This document shows positions 13,418 through 22,339 of a stretch of 64,000 nucleotides of DNA, in pieces. The position numbers and the translations under genes are program-made. Source of the stretch: Phenylobacterium sp. (GTDB lineage: Bacteria; Pseudomonadota; Alphaproteobacteria; Caulobacterales; Caulobacteraceae); the NCBI RefSeq assembly GCF_004297125.1, contig NZ_SCVD01000025.1:1-64000 (forward strand). The letters run 5' to 3'. The stretch's first letter is position 1; each line of letters starts with the position of its first letter. The notes under the pieces are model-generated. The model did not search any database and was not told the DNA's origin. It was given only the letters and a program-made list of their open reading frames with translations.

Positions 13418-14677
13418 ATGACCGAGACCGCGTTCACGTCCGACTTCCTGAAGGTGCTGCAGGAGCGCGGTTACATCCATCAGGTGACCCACCCGGCCGA
13501 GCTGGATGAGGCGGCGACCAAGGGCGTGATCACCGCCTACATCGGTTTCGACGCCACCGCGCCCTCACTGCACGTGGGCTCGTTGATCCAGATCATGATG
13601 CTGCGCCGGCTGCAGCAGACCGGCCACAAGCCCATCGTGCTGATGGGCGGCGGCACCACCAAGATCGGGGACCCGACCGACAAGGACCAATCGCGCCCCC
13701 TGCTCACCGAAGCCCAGATCCAGGCCAACATCGCCTCGATCAAGACGGTGTTCGCCAAGTTCCTGACCTTCGGCGACGGCCCGACCGACGCGATCATGGT
13801 CGACAACGACGCCTGGCTCTCGAAGTACGGCTACGTCGACTTCCTGCGCGAGTTCGGCGTCCACTTCACGGTCAACCGGATGCTGGCGTTCGACAGCGTG
13901 AAGGCGCGGCTGGAGCGTGAGCAGCCGATGACCTTCCTCGAATTCAACTACATGCTGATGCAGTCGGTGGACTTCCTGGAGCTGGAGCGCCGCAACGGCT
14001 GCCTGCTGCAGATGGGCGGGTCGGACCAGTGGGGGAACATCGTCAACGGGGTGGAGTTGATCCGCCGAGTCGATCAGAAGCCCGCCTTCGGCCTGACCAC
14101 GCCGCTGCTCTCCACCGCGTCGGGCCAGAAGATGGGCAAGACCGTGGGCGGAGCCGTGTGGCTGAACGCCGACATGCGCAGCCCCTACGACTACTGGCAG
14201 TTCTGGCGGAACACCGAGGACGCCGACGTGGGCCGCTTCCTGAAGCTGTTCACCGACCTGCCCCTGGACGAGATCGCCCGGCTGGAGGCCTTGCCCGGCG
14301 CCGAGATCAACGAGGCCAAGGTCATCCTCGCTCGGGAAGCCACGACAATGCTTCACGGGATTGATGACGCGCTGGCGTCAGAGCTTACCGCCCGACTCGC
14401 ATTCAAAGATGGCGTTACGGACGCGAGCCTTCCGACCGTAGAAGTCGCGCGTGACCAGTTCCCGGTCCATCGGACAACGGCCGGATTAGTCGTTGAAGCG
14501 GGACTGGCTAAATCGCTTGGTGAGGCCCGAAGACTGATCGCTGGCGGTGGGGTCTCGATCAATGATCGAAGAGCTTTGGCGGATGAAAAGCACGGCTACG
14601 ACCAACTCCTTCCCGAGCTGAACGCCTTCAAAGTTCAAGTTGGTAAAAAGAAGATCGTGCTGGTGAAGCCGGTGTAG
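13418..14677 (+). CDS. tyrS: Tyrosyl-tRNA synthetase
   Basis: [57 protein letters not shown]-terminal S4 domain. Confidence 0.97.
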   Translation: MTETAFTSDFLKVLQERGYIHQVTHPAELDEAATKGVITAYIGFDATAPSLHVGSLIQIMMLRRLQQTGHKPIVLMGGGTTKIGDPTDKDQSRPLLTEAQIQANIASIKTVFAKFLTFGDGPTDAIMVDNDAWLSKYGYVDFLREFGVHFTVNRMLAFDSVKARLEREQPMTFLEFNYMLMQSVDFLELERRNGCLLQMGGSDQWGNIVNGVELIRRVDQKPAFGLTTPLLSTASGQKMGKTVGGAVWLNADMRSPYDYWQFWRNTEDADVGRFLKLFTDLPLDEIARLEALPGAEINEAKVILAREATTMLHGIDDALASELTARLAFKDGVTDASLPTVEVARDQFPVHRTTAGLVVEAGLAKSLGEARRLIAGGGVSINDRRALADEKHGYDQLLPELNAFKVQVGKKKIVLVKPV

Positions 14678-14678
14678 C

Positions 14679-14826
14679 GCCTCTCCCTCCCCTTTATGGG
14701 GAGGGTGGCCGGAGCGAAGCGAACGGTCGGGTGGGGAGCCCAGGATCAAGCTCGGAGCTTGACCGTGACTTCCCCACCCTGACTGCTTCGCAGTCTGTCC
14801 CTCCCCATGAAGGGGAGGGAAAAGGA
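14679..14826. repeat. REP-like intergenic palindromic element
   Basis: ctccctcccctttatggggaggg ... ccctccccatgaaggggaggga inverted halves, plus internal caagctcggagcttg hairpin, in the tyrS-bcp gap. Confidence 0.6.
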
Positions 14827-14832
14827 GAGACG

Positions 14833-15294
14833 ATGACCGATATCGTGGAAGGCGCCCCAGCGCCGGACTTCGACCTGGAGACGCCTGACGGCCGGGTGAA
14901 GCTCGCCGACTTCGCCGGCAGGACCGTGGTGCTCTACTTCTACCCGAAAGACGACACCACCGGCTGCACCAAGGAAGCGCAGGAGTTCTCCGCCCTCGCC
15001 CCGGAGTTCGCCAAGGCCGGCGTCACGGTGATCGGCGTCTCCAAGGACTCGATCGCCGCGCACAGGAAGTTCGCGGCCAAGTACGACCTCGCGGTGAAGC
15101 TGGGCTCGGACCCCGAGGGGCAGGTCGTGGAACGCTACGGAGCCTGGGTCGAGAAGAGCCTCTACGGCCGCAAGTACATGGGCATCGACCGCTCCACCTT
15201 CCTGATCAGGGACGGCAGGCTCCAGAAGATCTGGCGCAAGGTCCGCGTGGCCAACCATGCGCAACAGGTGTTGGACGCTGCGAAGGCTTCGTGA
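14833..15294 (+). CDS. bcp: Thioredoxin-dependent thiol peroxidase (Bcp/PrxQ)
   Basis: GAPAPDFDLETPDGRVKLADFAGRTVVLYFYPKDDTTGCTKEA. Confidence 0.93.
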   Translation: MTDIVEGAPAPDFDLETPDGRVKLADFAGRTVVLYFYPKDDTTGCTKEAQEFSALAPEFAKAGVTVIGVSKDSIAAHRKFAAKYDLAVKLGSDPEGQVVERYGAWVEKSLYGRKYMGIDRSTFLIRDGRLQKIWRKVRVANHAQQVLDAAKAS

Positions 15295-15431
15295 CGCTTT
15301 TCGCCGATAAACGATGACCGGCATGCGGCCGGCGGTCGCTTTGGGGCCGAACCTGCTCCGAAGCGCTTGCCTGTCGCAAAAAAGTCGTCGCATATCGCCG
15401 ACACCGAGGGTGTGGGGACTTCCGGCAACGC

Positions 15432-16589
15432 ATGAAACGTCTGGCGCAGCTCGGCCGTTCGCTCGTGGAGCTGTTCCCGGAACGGCACCTCTACGTCCGC
15501 TCCGGCGGGGCCATGAAGGCCTTCGTCCTCACCACCAAGAAGCAGCTGATCATCGCCGGCGGCGTCGCGGGCGGCGCCATGTGGATGGGCGTCTGCACGG
15601 CCGCCATGCTGGTGAACCTGATGTCGGCCTCGTCCGCCGACCGCGAGATCGCCAAGCTCAAGGCCCAGTCCGAGCGCTATGTCGCCGACCGCCAGGCCCG
15701 TCTGGACAGCGCCATGGCCCGGCTGAACGCAGCCTCCGGATCAGGCCAGGACGCCGCCGCCTCCATCGAGAAGCGCCACGCCGCGCTGGCCCTGCTGCTC
15801 ACCGACCTGAAGGGCGCGCCGGGCGCCGCCGAGGCCCTGACCCCCGCGATCAACCGCGCCCTGGCCGGCCAGGACGTCAATCCGGTGCGCCGCGTCGAGA
15901 TGGTGCGCATCGGCCAGGAACAGCTCCTGGACGCCGCCGACAGCTTCGCCAAGGGCCGCGCCGACCGGCTGCGCCTGGCGTTCCGCATGGCCGGCCTCTC
16001 GCCCGCCACCTTCGTATCCGGCGCGGACTCGCTAGGCGGGCCGCTGATCGAGTCCAAGGACCCCCGCGCCCTGGCCGCCGTGCTGGACGTGGACGACGAT
16101 TTCGCCGTGCGCATCCAGCGCGCCGCCCGCGACCTCTCCGAGGCCAAGGCGATGGCGCAGGCGGCGGGCGACCTGCCACTGGCCCGGCCCACCGCCAACA
16201 ACCAGCAGACCAGCGGCTTCGGCGTGCGCTTCGATCCCTTCACGCGCCGGCCGGCCTATCACTCCGGCCTCGACTTCGGCGGGGGCTACGCCACCCCGAT
16301 CCATGCCACCGGCCCCGGTGTGGTGTCGTTCACCGGCCAGCGCTCGGGCTACGGGAATGTGGTCGAGATCGACCACGGCCGCGGCCTGAAGACCCGCTAC
16401 GCCCACCTCTCCGGCTTCGCCGTGCAGCGCGGCCAGCGCGTGGCGGTGGGACAAAGGATCGCATCGATGGGCTCGACGGGCCGCTCGACAGGGACCCACC
16501 TTCACTATGAGGTGTGGGTCAACGGTCGGGCCCAGAACCCGGGCCGCTTCCTGAAGGCCGGTCAATATGTTCTCCAAGCCGCAGACTAA
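15432..16589 (+). CDS. M23-family metallopeptidase
   Basis: GFGVRFDPFTRRPAYHSGLDFGGGYATPIHATGPGVV ... GTHLHYEVWVNG (LytM fold). Confidence 0.92.
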   Translation: MKRLAQLGRSLVELFPERHLYVRSGGAMKAFVLTTKKQLIIAGGVAGGAMWMGVCTAAMLVNLMSASSADREIAKLKAQSERYVADRQARLDSAMARLNAASGSGQDAAASIEKRHAALALLLTDLKGAPGAAEALTPAINRALAGQDVNPVRRVEMVRIGQEQLLDAADSFAKGRADRLRLAFRMAGLSPATFVSGADSLGGPLIESKDPRALAAVLDVDDDFAVRIQRAARDLSEAKAMAQAAGDLPLARPTANNQQTSGFGVRFDPFTRRPAYHSGLDFGGGYATPIHATGPGVVSFTGQRSGYGNVVEIDHGRGLKTRYAHLSGFAVQRGQRVAVGQRIASMGSTGRSTGTHLHYEVWVNGRAQNPGRFLKAGQYVLQAAD

Positions 16590-16989
16590 GGGCGCGTCCG
16601 CGCCGATCGAGACCTCTCAGGCGCGGAAGCTCGCCGTGGCTTCGCTGGTGGCCGAGGGCGTGAGCCTCCGCGGCGACTTCACCACCGAGGGCGACCTGCA
16701 TCTGGACGGCGCCGTCGAGGGCGACGTGCGGGTCTCCCAGCTGACGATCGGCGAGACCGGCGTCGTGACGGGCTCCATCCTGGCCGACAGCGTCGAGATC
16801 CGCGGCCGCGTCGCCGGCACGATCTGCGCCCGCCAGGTGCGCCTGTGGGCCACCGCCCACGTGGACGGCGACATCAGCCACACCGAACTCGCGATCGAGG
16901 CCGGGGCCCATTTCGAGGGGCGCAGCTTGGCGCTGACCCCGGCCAAACCCGCGGCCCTCGAGGCGCTCACCGTGGTGGCGGCGGAGTAG
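16567..16989 (+). CDS. Bactofilin family protein
   Basis: VSLRGDFTTEGDLHLDGAVEGDVRVSQLTIGETGVVTGSILADSVEIRGRVAGTI; overlaps the M23 gene end. Confidence 0.9.
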   Translation: MFSKPQTKGASAPIETSQARKLAVASLVAEGVSLRGDFTTEGDLHLDGAVEGDVRVSQLTIGETGVVTGSILADSVEIRGRVAGTICARQVRLWATAHVDGDISHTELAIEAGAHFEGRSLALTPAKPAALEALTVVAAE

Positions 16990-18100
16990 CTACTCCCGCG
17001 TCGCGCCCACCCTCTGCGACAGGGCCGCGCCCATGAAGCGATCCAGGTCGCCGTCCAGGACGCCGTCGGTGTCGCTGGTCTCGACGTCGGTGCGCAGGTC
17101 CTTGACCATCTGGTACGGCTGCAGGACGTAGCTGCGGATCTGGTGGCCCCAGCCGATATCGGTCTTCTGGTCCTCGATCGCCGCCTTGGCGGCTTCGCGC
17201 TTCTCCAGCTCAGCCTCGTAGAGGCGCGCCTTCAGCATTTTCCAGGCCTGGTCGCGGTTCTGGTGCTGGGAACGCTGGTTCTGGCAGGCGACGACGATGC
17301 CGGTCGGGATGTGCGTCAGGCGCACCGCCGAGTCGGTCTTGTTGACGTGCTGGCCGCCGGCGCCGGACGCCCGGTAGGTGTCGGTGCGCACGTCGGCGGG
17401 GTTGATCTCGATCTCGATGGTGTCGTCCACCACCGGATAGACCCAGACCGAGGCGAAGCTGGTGTGGCGCTTGGCGGCGGCGTCGAACGGCGAGATGCGG
17501 ACCAGGCGGTGGACGCCGGCCTCGGTCTTCAGCCAGCCGTAGGCGTTGGGCCCCTTGATCTGCAGGGTCACCGACTTGATGCCGGCCTGTTCGCCCGAGG
17601 TCTCCTCGAGGAACTCGACCTCCATCTTGTGGGCGTTGGCCCAGCGCGAATACATCCTGAGCAGCATCCCGGCCCAGTCGTTGGACTCGGTGCCCCCGGC
17701 GCCGGAGTTGATTTCCATGAAGGCGTCGTTGCCATCGGCCTCGCCGGACAGCAGCGCTTCCAGTTCAGCGCGGTCGGCGCGCTCCTTGATCGCGCGGAGC
17801 TGGGCGATCGCTTCCTGGAAGCTGGCCTCGTCGCCCTCTTCCTCGGCCATCTCGGCATAGCCGACGGCGTCGGTCAGGTCGCGTTCCAGCGACTGGACGG
17901 CCTCGATCTGGGCGGCCAGGCGCGAACGCTCACGGCTGACGACCTGGGCCTCTGCCGGCCGGTCCCAGAGGGTCGGGTCCTCGACCCGGGCGTTCAGTTC
18001 GTCCAGTTTGCGAAGGGAAGGTTCCCAGTCAAAGACGCCTCCTGAGCAGTTCGATCGACTGCTCGATGTCGGCCTTGGCGGCCTCGACATCCGCTCTCAT
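16990..18100 (-). CDS. prfB: Peptide chain release factor 2 (programmed +1 frameshift)
   Basis: [21 protein letters not shown]; true start ATG at 18100: [23 protein letters not shown]-[TGA]-DWEPSLRKL; in-frame TGA at 18031-18029. Confidence 0.95.
18028..18043 (-). promoter_or_regulatory. RF2 programmed +1 frameshift site (AGGAGG CGT CTT TGA C)
   Basis: Minus strand reads CTC AGG AGG CGT CTT TGA C: internal SD-like AGGAGG and slippery CTT TGA C, matching the canonical RF2 recoding site. Confidence 0.93.
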
Positions 18101-18149
18101 GAGAGAACTCCCAATACGTAAGGTCGCGGCGTCTAACGCGCGCCGCCGG

Positions 18150-20603
18150 TTAGAACAAGTCGGACAGGTCGTCCTTCTTCTTCGGCGGGGGCGCGGCCGG
18201 CGGCGCGACGGCCGCCGCCGCGTTCGGCGCGCCCGTGACGTTCCCGGAGCCGAACACCTGGCTGTACGGCTGCGGACCCGAGGCTGGGCCCGCCGCGCCC
18301 AGGGCCTGGTTGGAGACCGAGGGCTCGGTGCCGGGGCGGAACGCCTCGCGGATGCCGCGGATCATCGCGTACTTGGCGTTGGACGGGGCCTTGAACGGTT
18401 CGGCTGGCTTGTCCTTCAGCGCCTGGCCCATGAACTCGACGAAGATCGGCACGGCCGCGACCGAGCCCGTCTCATTGTTGCCGAGGCTGCGGTTGTCGTC
18501 GAAGCCGATGTAGACACCCACAACGAGGTGCGGCGAGAAGCCCATGAACCAGGCCGACCGGTAGTCGTTGGTGGTCCCGGTCTTGCCGCCCAGCGGCTTG
18601 CCGATCGACGAGGCGGCCGTGGCGGTGCCGCGCTGGACGACGCCTTCGAGCATGGAGGTGATCTGATAGGCCGTGATCGGGTCCATCACCTGGTCGCCGG
18701 TGCGCGGGATCCGCGGGCTCTCGTCGCCGGAGAATCCGACCTCGCAACGGTCGCACTGCCGGCGGTCGGCGCGCCAGATGACCTTGCCGTTGCGGTCCTC
18801 GACGACCTCGATCAGATGCGGCTGCACCAGCTTGCCGCCGTTGACGAAGGTCGAATAGGCGGCGGCCATCTTGTAGGTCGTGGTCTCGCCCGACCCCAGG
18901 GCCATGGCCAGCACCTTGTCCATCTTCTTGGTCACGCCCAGCCGTTCGGCCAGGCTGGCGATCCGGGTCATGCCGACGCTCTGGGCCAGGCGCACGGTCA
19001 TGGTGTTGCGCGACAGCTCGAGGCCTTTGCGCAGGGTGAGCGCGCCGTAGTAGTCGCGGCTGTAGTTTTCCGGGCTCCAGTCCTGGCCGCCATAGCCGCG
19101 CAGCGTGATCGGCGCGTCCAGCACCGTGCTGGCCGGCGTGTAGCCGCTCTCCAGGGCCGCGGCGTACACGATCGGCTTGAACGACGAGCCCGGCTGGCGC
19201 AGCGCCTGGGTCGCGCGGTTAAAGCTGGAGAGCGAGAACGAATAGCCGCCGACCATCGCCACGACCCGGCCCGAATAGGGTTCCATGGCCACCAGGGCGC
19301 CGTTGACCGCCGGCACCTGTTTCAGGCGGAAGCCGCCCCCCTCCTTCACCGGCTCGACGAAGACCAGGTCGCCGGTGCCGATCCCCTTCCCGGCCCGGGC
19401 CCACGACACGTCCTGGCCCACGACGTTGCCGGTGGCGCCGTCGATCGTGCGGACGGCGACCGCGCCTCCGGCCACGCTGGTCACGAGGGCGCGCTTCCAG
19501 TCCTGGCGTTCGCGCGGCTTCACGGTCTTGCGGGCGATGTCTTCCCAGCCCTCCGTGGTCGTGACGTGGCCCCAGGCGCCGCGCCAGCCGTGGCGGCGGT
19601 CGTAGCTTTCCAGCCCGTTCATCAGGGCCAGCTTGGCCTGGCTCTGGAGCTGGGGGTCCAGCGTCGTGCGCATGTAATAGCCGCCGGCGTTCAGCCGCTC
19701 GTCGCCCAGCTCCTTCATGTTGAGCGAGATGCGGCGCACCTCCTCCACGAAGTAGTCGGCGTCGCGGTACTGGGAACGCGAGGGCGCGGCCTGGACCTTC
19801 AGCGGCTCGGCGATGGCCGCCCTGGCCTCGGCGCGGGTGACCCAGCCTAGGTCGGCCATCTGGTCGATCACCCAGTCGCGCCGCGCCTTGGCCTGCCGCG
19901 GCCGACGCAGCGGATGGTAGTTGTCGGGCCCCTTGGGCAAGGCGGCCAGATAGGCGCTCTCGGCCAGGGTCAGCTCCGACAGCGACTTGCCGAAATAGTT
20001 GTAGGCGGCGGCCCCGACCCCGTACGAGCGGTACCCGAGCCAGATCTCGTTCATGTAGAGCTCGAGGATCCGCTCCTTCGACAGCGTTTGTTCGAGCTGG
20101 GAGGCCAGGATCGCCTCCTTGAGCTTTCGCCCGACCGTCTGGTCGCTGTTCAGCAGGATGTTCTTGGCCACCTGCTGGGTGATGGTCGAACCGCCCTCGA
20201 GGCGCCGGCCCTGAACCAGGTTGACCACGTTCTTCATCTGCGCGCGGGCGAAGCCGCCCACGTCGACGCCGCCATGCTTGAAGAAGCTGTGGTCCTCGGC
20301 CGCCAGGAACGCCTGGGCGGTCTGGGCGGGAATGGCGTCGTAGGGGACGAAGATGCGCCGCTCGCGGGAGAACTCGCCGATCAGGGTGCCGTCCCAGGCG
20401 TAGGCGCGGGTGGCGGTCGGCGGATGGTAGTCCACGAGGTCGCCGGCGTCGGGCAGGTCGTGGAACAGCCAGGCCGCGTAGACGCCGACGGCCGCGGCCG
20501 AGAGCGCGATGAAGCTGAGCGCCACCACGCCGGCCAGGGCCACCCAACGCGGCAGCTTGGCCCGCTGGGGCCCGGCCCGTTCGGGACTGGCGGTAGGATT
20601 CAA
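18150..20603 (-). CDS. mrcA: Penicillin-binding protein 1A
   Basis: Glycosyltransferase AAEDHSFFKHGGVD, GGSTITQQVAKN; transpeptidase QPGSSFKP, KTGTTNDYRSAWF. Confidence 0.94.
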   Translation of the reverse strand: MNPTASPERAGPQRAKLPRWVALAGVVALSFIALSAAAVGVYAAWLFHDLPDAGDLVDYHPPTATRAYAWDGTLIGEFSRERRIFVPYDAIPAQTAQAFLAAEDHSFFKHGGVDVGGFARAQMKNVVNLVQGRRLEGGSTITQQVAKNILLNSDQTVGRKLKEAILASQLEQTLSKERILELYMNEIWLGYRSYGVGAAAYNYFGKSLSELTLAESAYLAALPKGPDNYHPLRRPRQAKARRDWVIDQMADLGWVTRAEARAAIAEPLKVQAAPSRSQYRDADYFVEEVRRISLNMKELGDERLNAGGYYMRTTLDPQLQSQAKLALMNGLESYDRRHGWRGAWGHVTTTEGWEDIARKTVKPRERQDWKRALVTSVAGGAVAVRTIDGATGNVVGQDVSWARAGKGIGTGDLVFVEPVKEGGGFRLKQVPAVNGALVAMEPYSGRVVAMVGGYSFSLSSFNRATQALRQPGSSFKPIVYAAALESGYTPASTVLDAPITLRGYGGQDWSPENYSRDYYGALTLRKGLELSRNTMTVRLAQSVGMTRIASLAERLGVTKKMDKVLAMALGSGETTTYKMAAAYSTFVNGGKLVQPHLIEVVEDRNGKVIWRADRRQCDRCEVGFSGDESPRIPRTGDQVMDPITAYQITSMLEGVVQRGTATAASSIGKPLGGKTGTTNDYRSAWFMGFSPHLVVGVYIGFDDNRSLGNNETGSVAAVPIFVEFMGQALKDKPAEPFKAPSNAKYAMIRGIREAFRPGTEPSVSNQALGAAGPASGPQPYSQVFGSGNVTGAPNAAAAVAPPAAPPPKKKDDLSDLF

Positions 20604-20686
20604 CTGACGACGGGCTCCGGGCGCTCCAGACCTGTCGTCCTAACGTGTGTCGAAGCAGGCGCCAACGGGCGGAGGGTGCGGCTGCG

Positions 20687-21907
20687 TCAGCGCGACGCCA
20701 GCTTCATCTGTTCGCCGAAGTGGATGTCGATGGCGCCGGTGACCGCGCGCATGAGCCGGACCCGGGCCGCGGGATCGCGCAGCCGGGCCTCGTCCTCGGG
20801 ATTGTTCACGAAGCCCATCTCCAGCAGGACCGCGGGCACGTCGGGGGCCAGCAGCACCATGAACCCGGCGTCGCGGTGGCTGCGGCGCAGCATCGGGGCC
20901 TTGCCCTCGATGCTGGAGACCAGGGTCTGGGCGAAGACGGCCGAGCGGTTGCGGGTCGCGCGCTGGGTCAGGTCGAACAGGATGTCGCGCACCCCCTGGT
21001 CGCCGGTCAGGCTGGCCTTCATGAACCAGTCGTCGCGGCTGACGAACTTCGCCGCGCGCTGCGAAGCCTTGTCCGACAGGGTGTAGACGCTGGCGCCCTT
21101 GAGGTTGGTCTCCGGCGCCGAGTCGGAATGCAGAGAGATGAACAGGTCCGCGCCGGCGCGCTGGGCGACGCGCACGCGGTCCTCCAGCGGCACATAGACG
21201 TCCGAGGTGCGCGTCAGCACCACCTTGTAGCGGCCCGTGCGGCCCAGCTGGTCGGCGAGGGTGAGCGCGGCGGCGAGGTTCACGTCCTTCTCGTAGCCGG
21301 ACGTACCCGAGGCCCCGACGTCGCGGCCGCCGTGGCCGGCGTCGATGACCACGACCTTCTTCAGCGGCAGGGCCGGCTTCTTGGCCGGAAGGAATTGGGT
21401 GCGGATCGGCGCGGTCGGCGCCGCCACGCTGGCGGCGGTGGTCGAGGTGAGCACCGCGCCGGGCGGGCTGGCGGCGACGTCGATCACATAGCGGTAGTTG
21501 GCGACCCCATCGGCCGGCGGCAGCAGGAAGCGCCGCTTCAGCTTGGCGTCGCCCGCCAGGTCGAGCTGGAGCCGGGCGCCGCCCTGGACCTGGTCGAGCA
21601 TCCAGGCGCGCACGATGCCCTTGCCCGAACCCTGCTGGGTCTGGCCGGCGATCACATTGGGCAGCATGACCACGACGCGGCGGTCGACGGCGCCGTCGGA
21701 AACGACCTTGGCGCTGGTGGCCCCGTCCAGGTCGATGACCAGCCGCGTCTCGCTGGAATCACCACCCATGCGGACCTTGATCAGCGCGGCGGTCTCGGTG
21801 GCGGCGTGGCCCACGGCGAAGGCGGCGAGGCCGACGGCGACGGCGGCGCAGGCGGCCATTGCGCGCCCCCGGCCCTGCCTCACCACGCCCTTTAGCCGCC
21901 CCAGCAT
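20687..21907 (-). CDS. amiC: N-acetylmuramoyl-L-alanine amidase
   Basis: AMIN-like N-terminus; VVIDAGHGGRDVGASG, LFISLHSDSAPE, VLLEMGFVNNPEDEA. Confidence 0.93.
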   Translation of the reverse strand: MLGRLKGVVRQGRGRAMAACAAVAVGLAAFAVGHAATETAALIKVRMGGDSSETRLVIDLDGATSAKVVSDGAVDRRVVVMLPNVIAGQTQQGSGKGIVRAWMLDQVQGGARLQLDLAGDAKLKRRFLLPPADGVANYRYVIDVAASPPGAVLTSTTAASVAAPTAPIRTQFLPAKKPALPLKKVVVIDAGHGGRDVGASGTSGYEKDVNLAAALTLADQLGRTGRYKVVLTRTSDVYVPLEDRVRVAQRAGADLFISLHSDSAPETNLKGASVYTLSDKASQRAAKFVSRDDWFMKASLTGDQGVRDILFDLTQRATRNRSAVFAQTLVSSIEGKAPMLRRSHRDAGFMVLLAPDVPAVLLEMGFVNNPEDEARLRDPAARVRLMRAVTGAIDIHFGEQMKLASR

Positions 21908-22339
21908 GCTAACGCCCCGAAAACACGGAGATTCGCCGAACGCGAACCGATCACCCATATAGGCGGCGGCGTCGTAGACAAAGGGTTAACGAGGTCTTGC
22001 GGCCGACGACAATCGCGTGAACGGCTGCTTTCCTTTTGCAGCCCGGTGTTGCAATGTCGCGCCGCGCGACGTCGGAGCGCCCGATCCGGGCCCGAACGCC
22101 ACGCGACAAAACCAGCCGGCGTCGGCTTCGACCGAGTACTCGGTGGCGACGCATCATCCGATCCGCGACCTTCGGGACGCGCCTAGGAACACACCCGATG
22201 AGCTGCGCAGCTCGAGCCACATCTGGCCCCAAGGCCTCACGGACCGCCGTTCCCGGCGTATTCGTAGTCCACGCGCGCGCTCGTCCCATAAGCAGGCAGC
22301 GCCCGGGCCGAGACGCCCCCGCGCGCCGCGGAGAGACTA

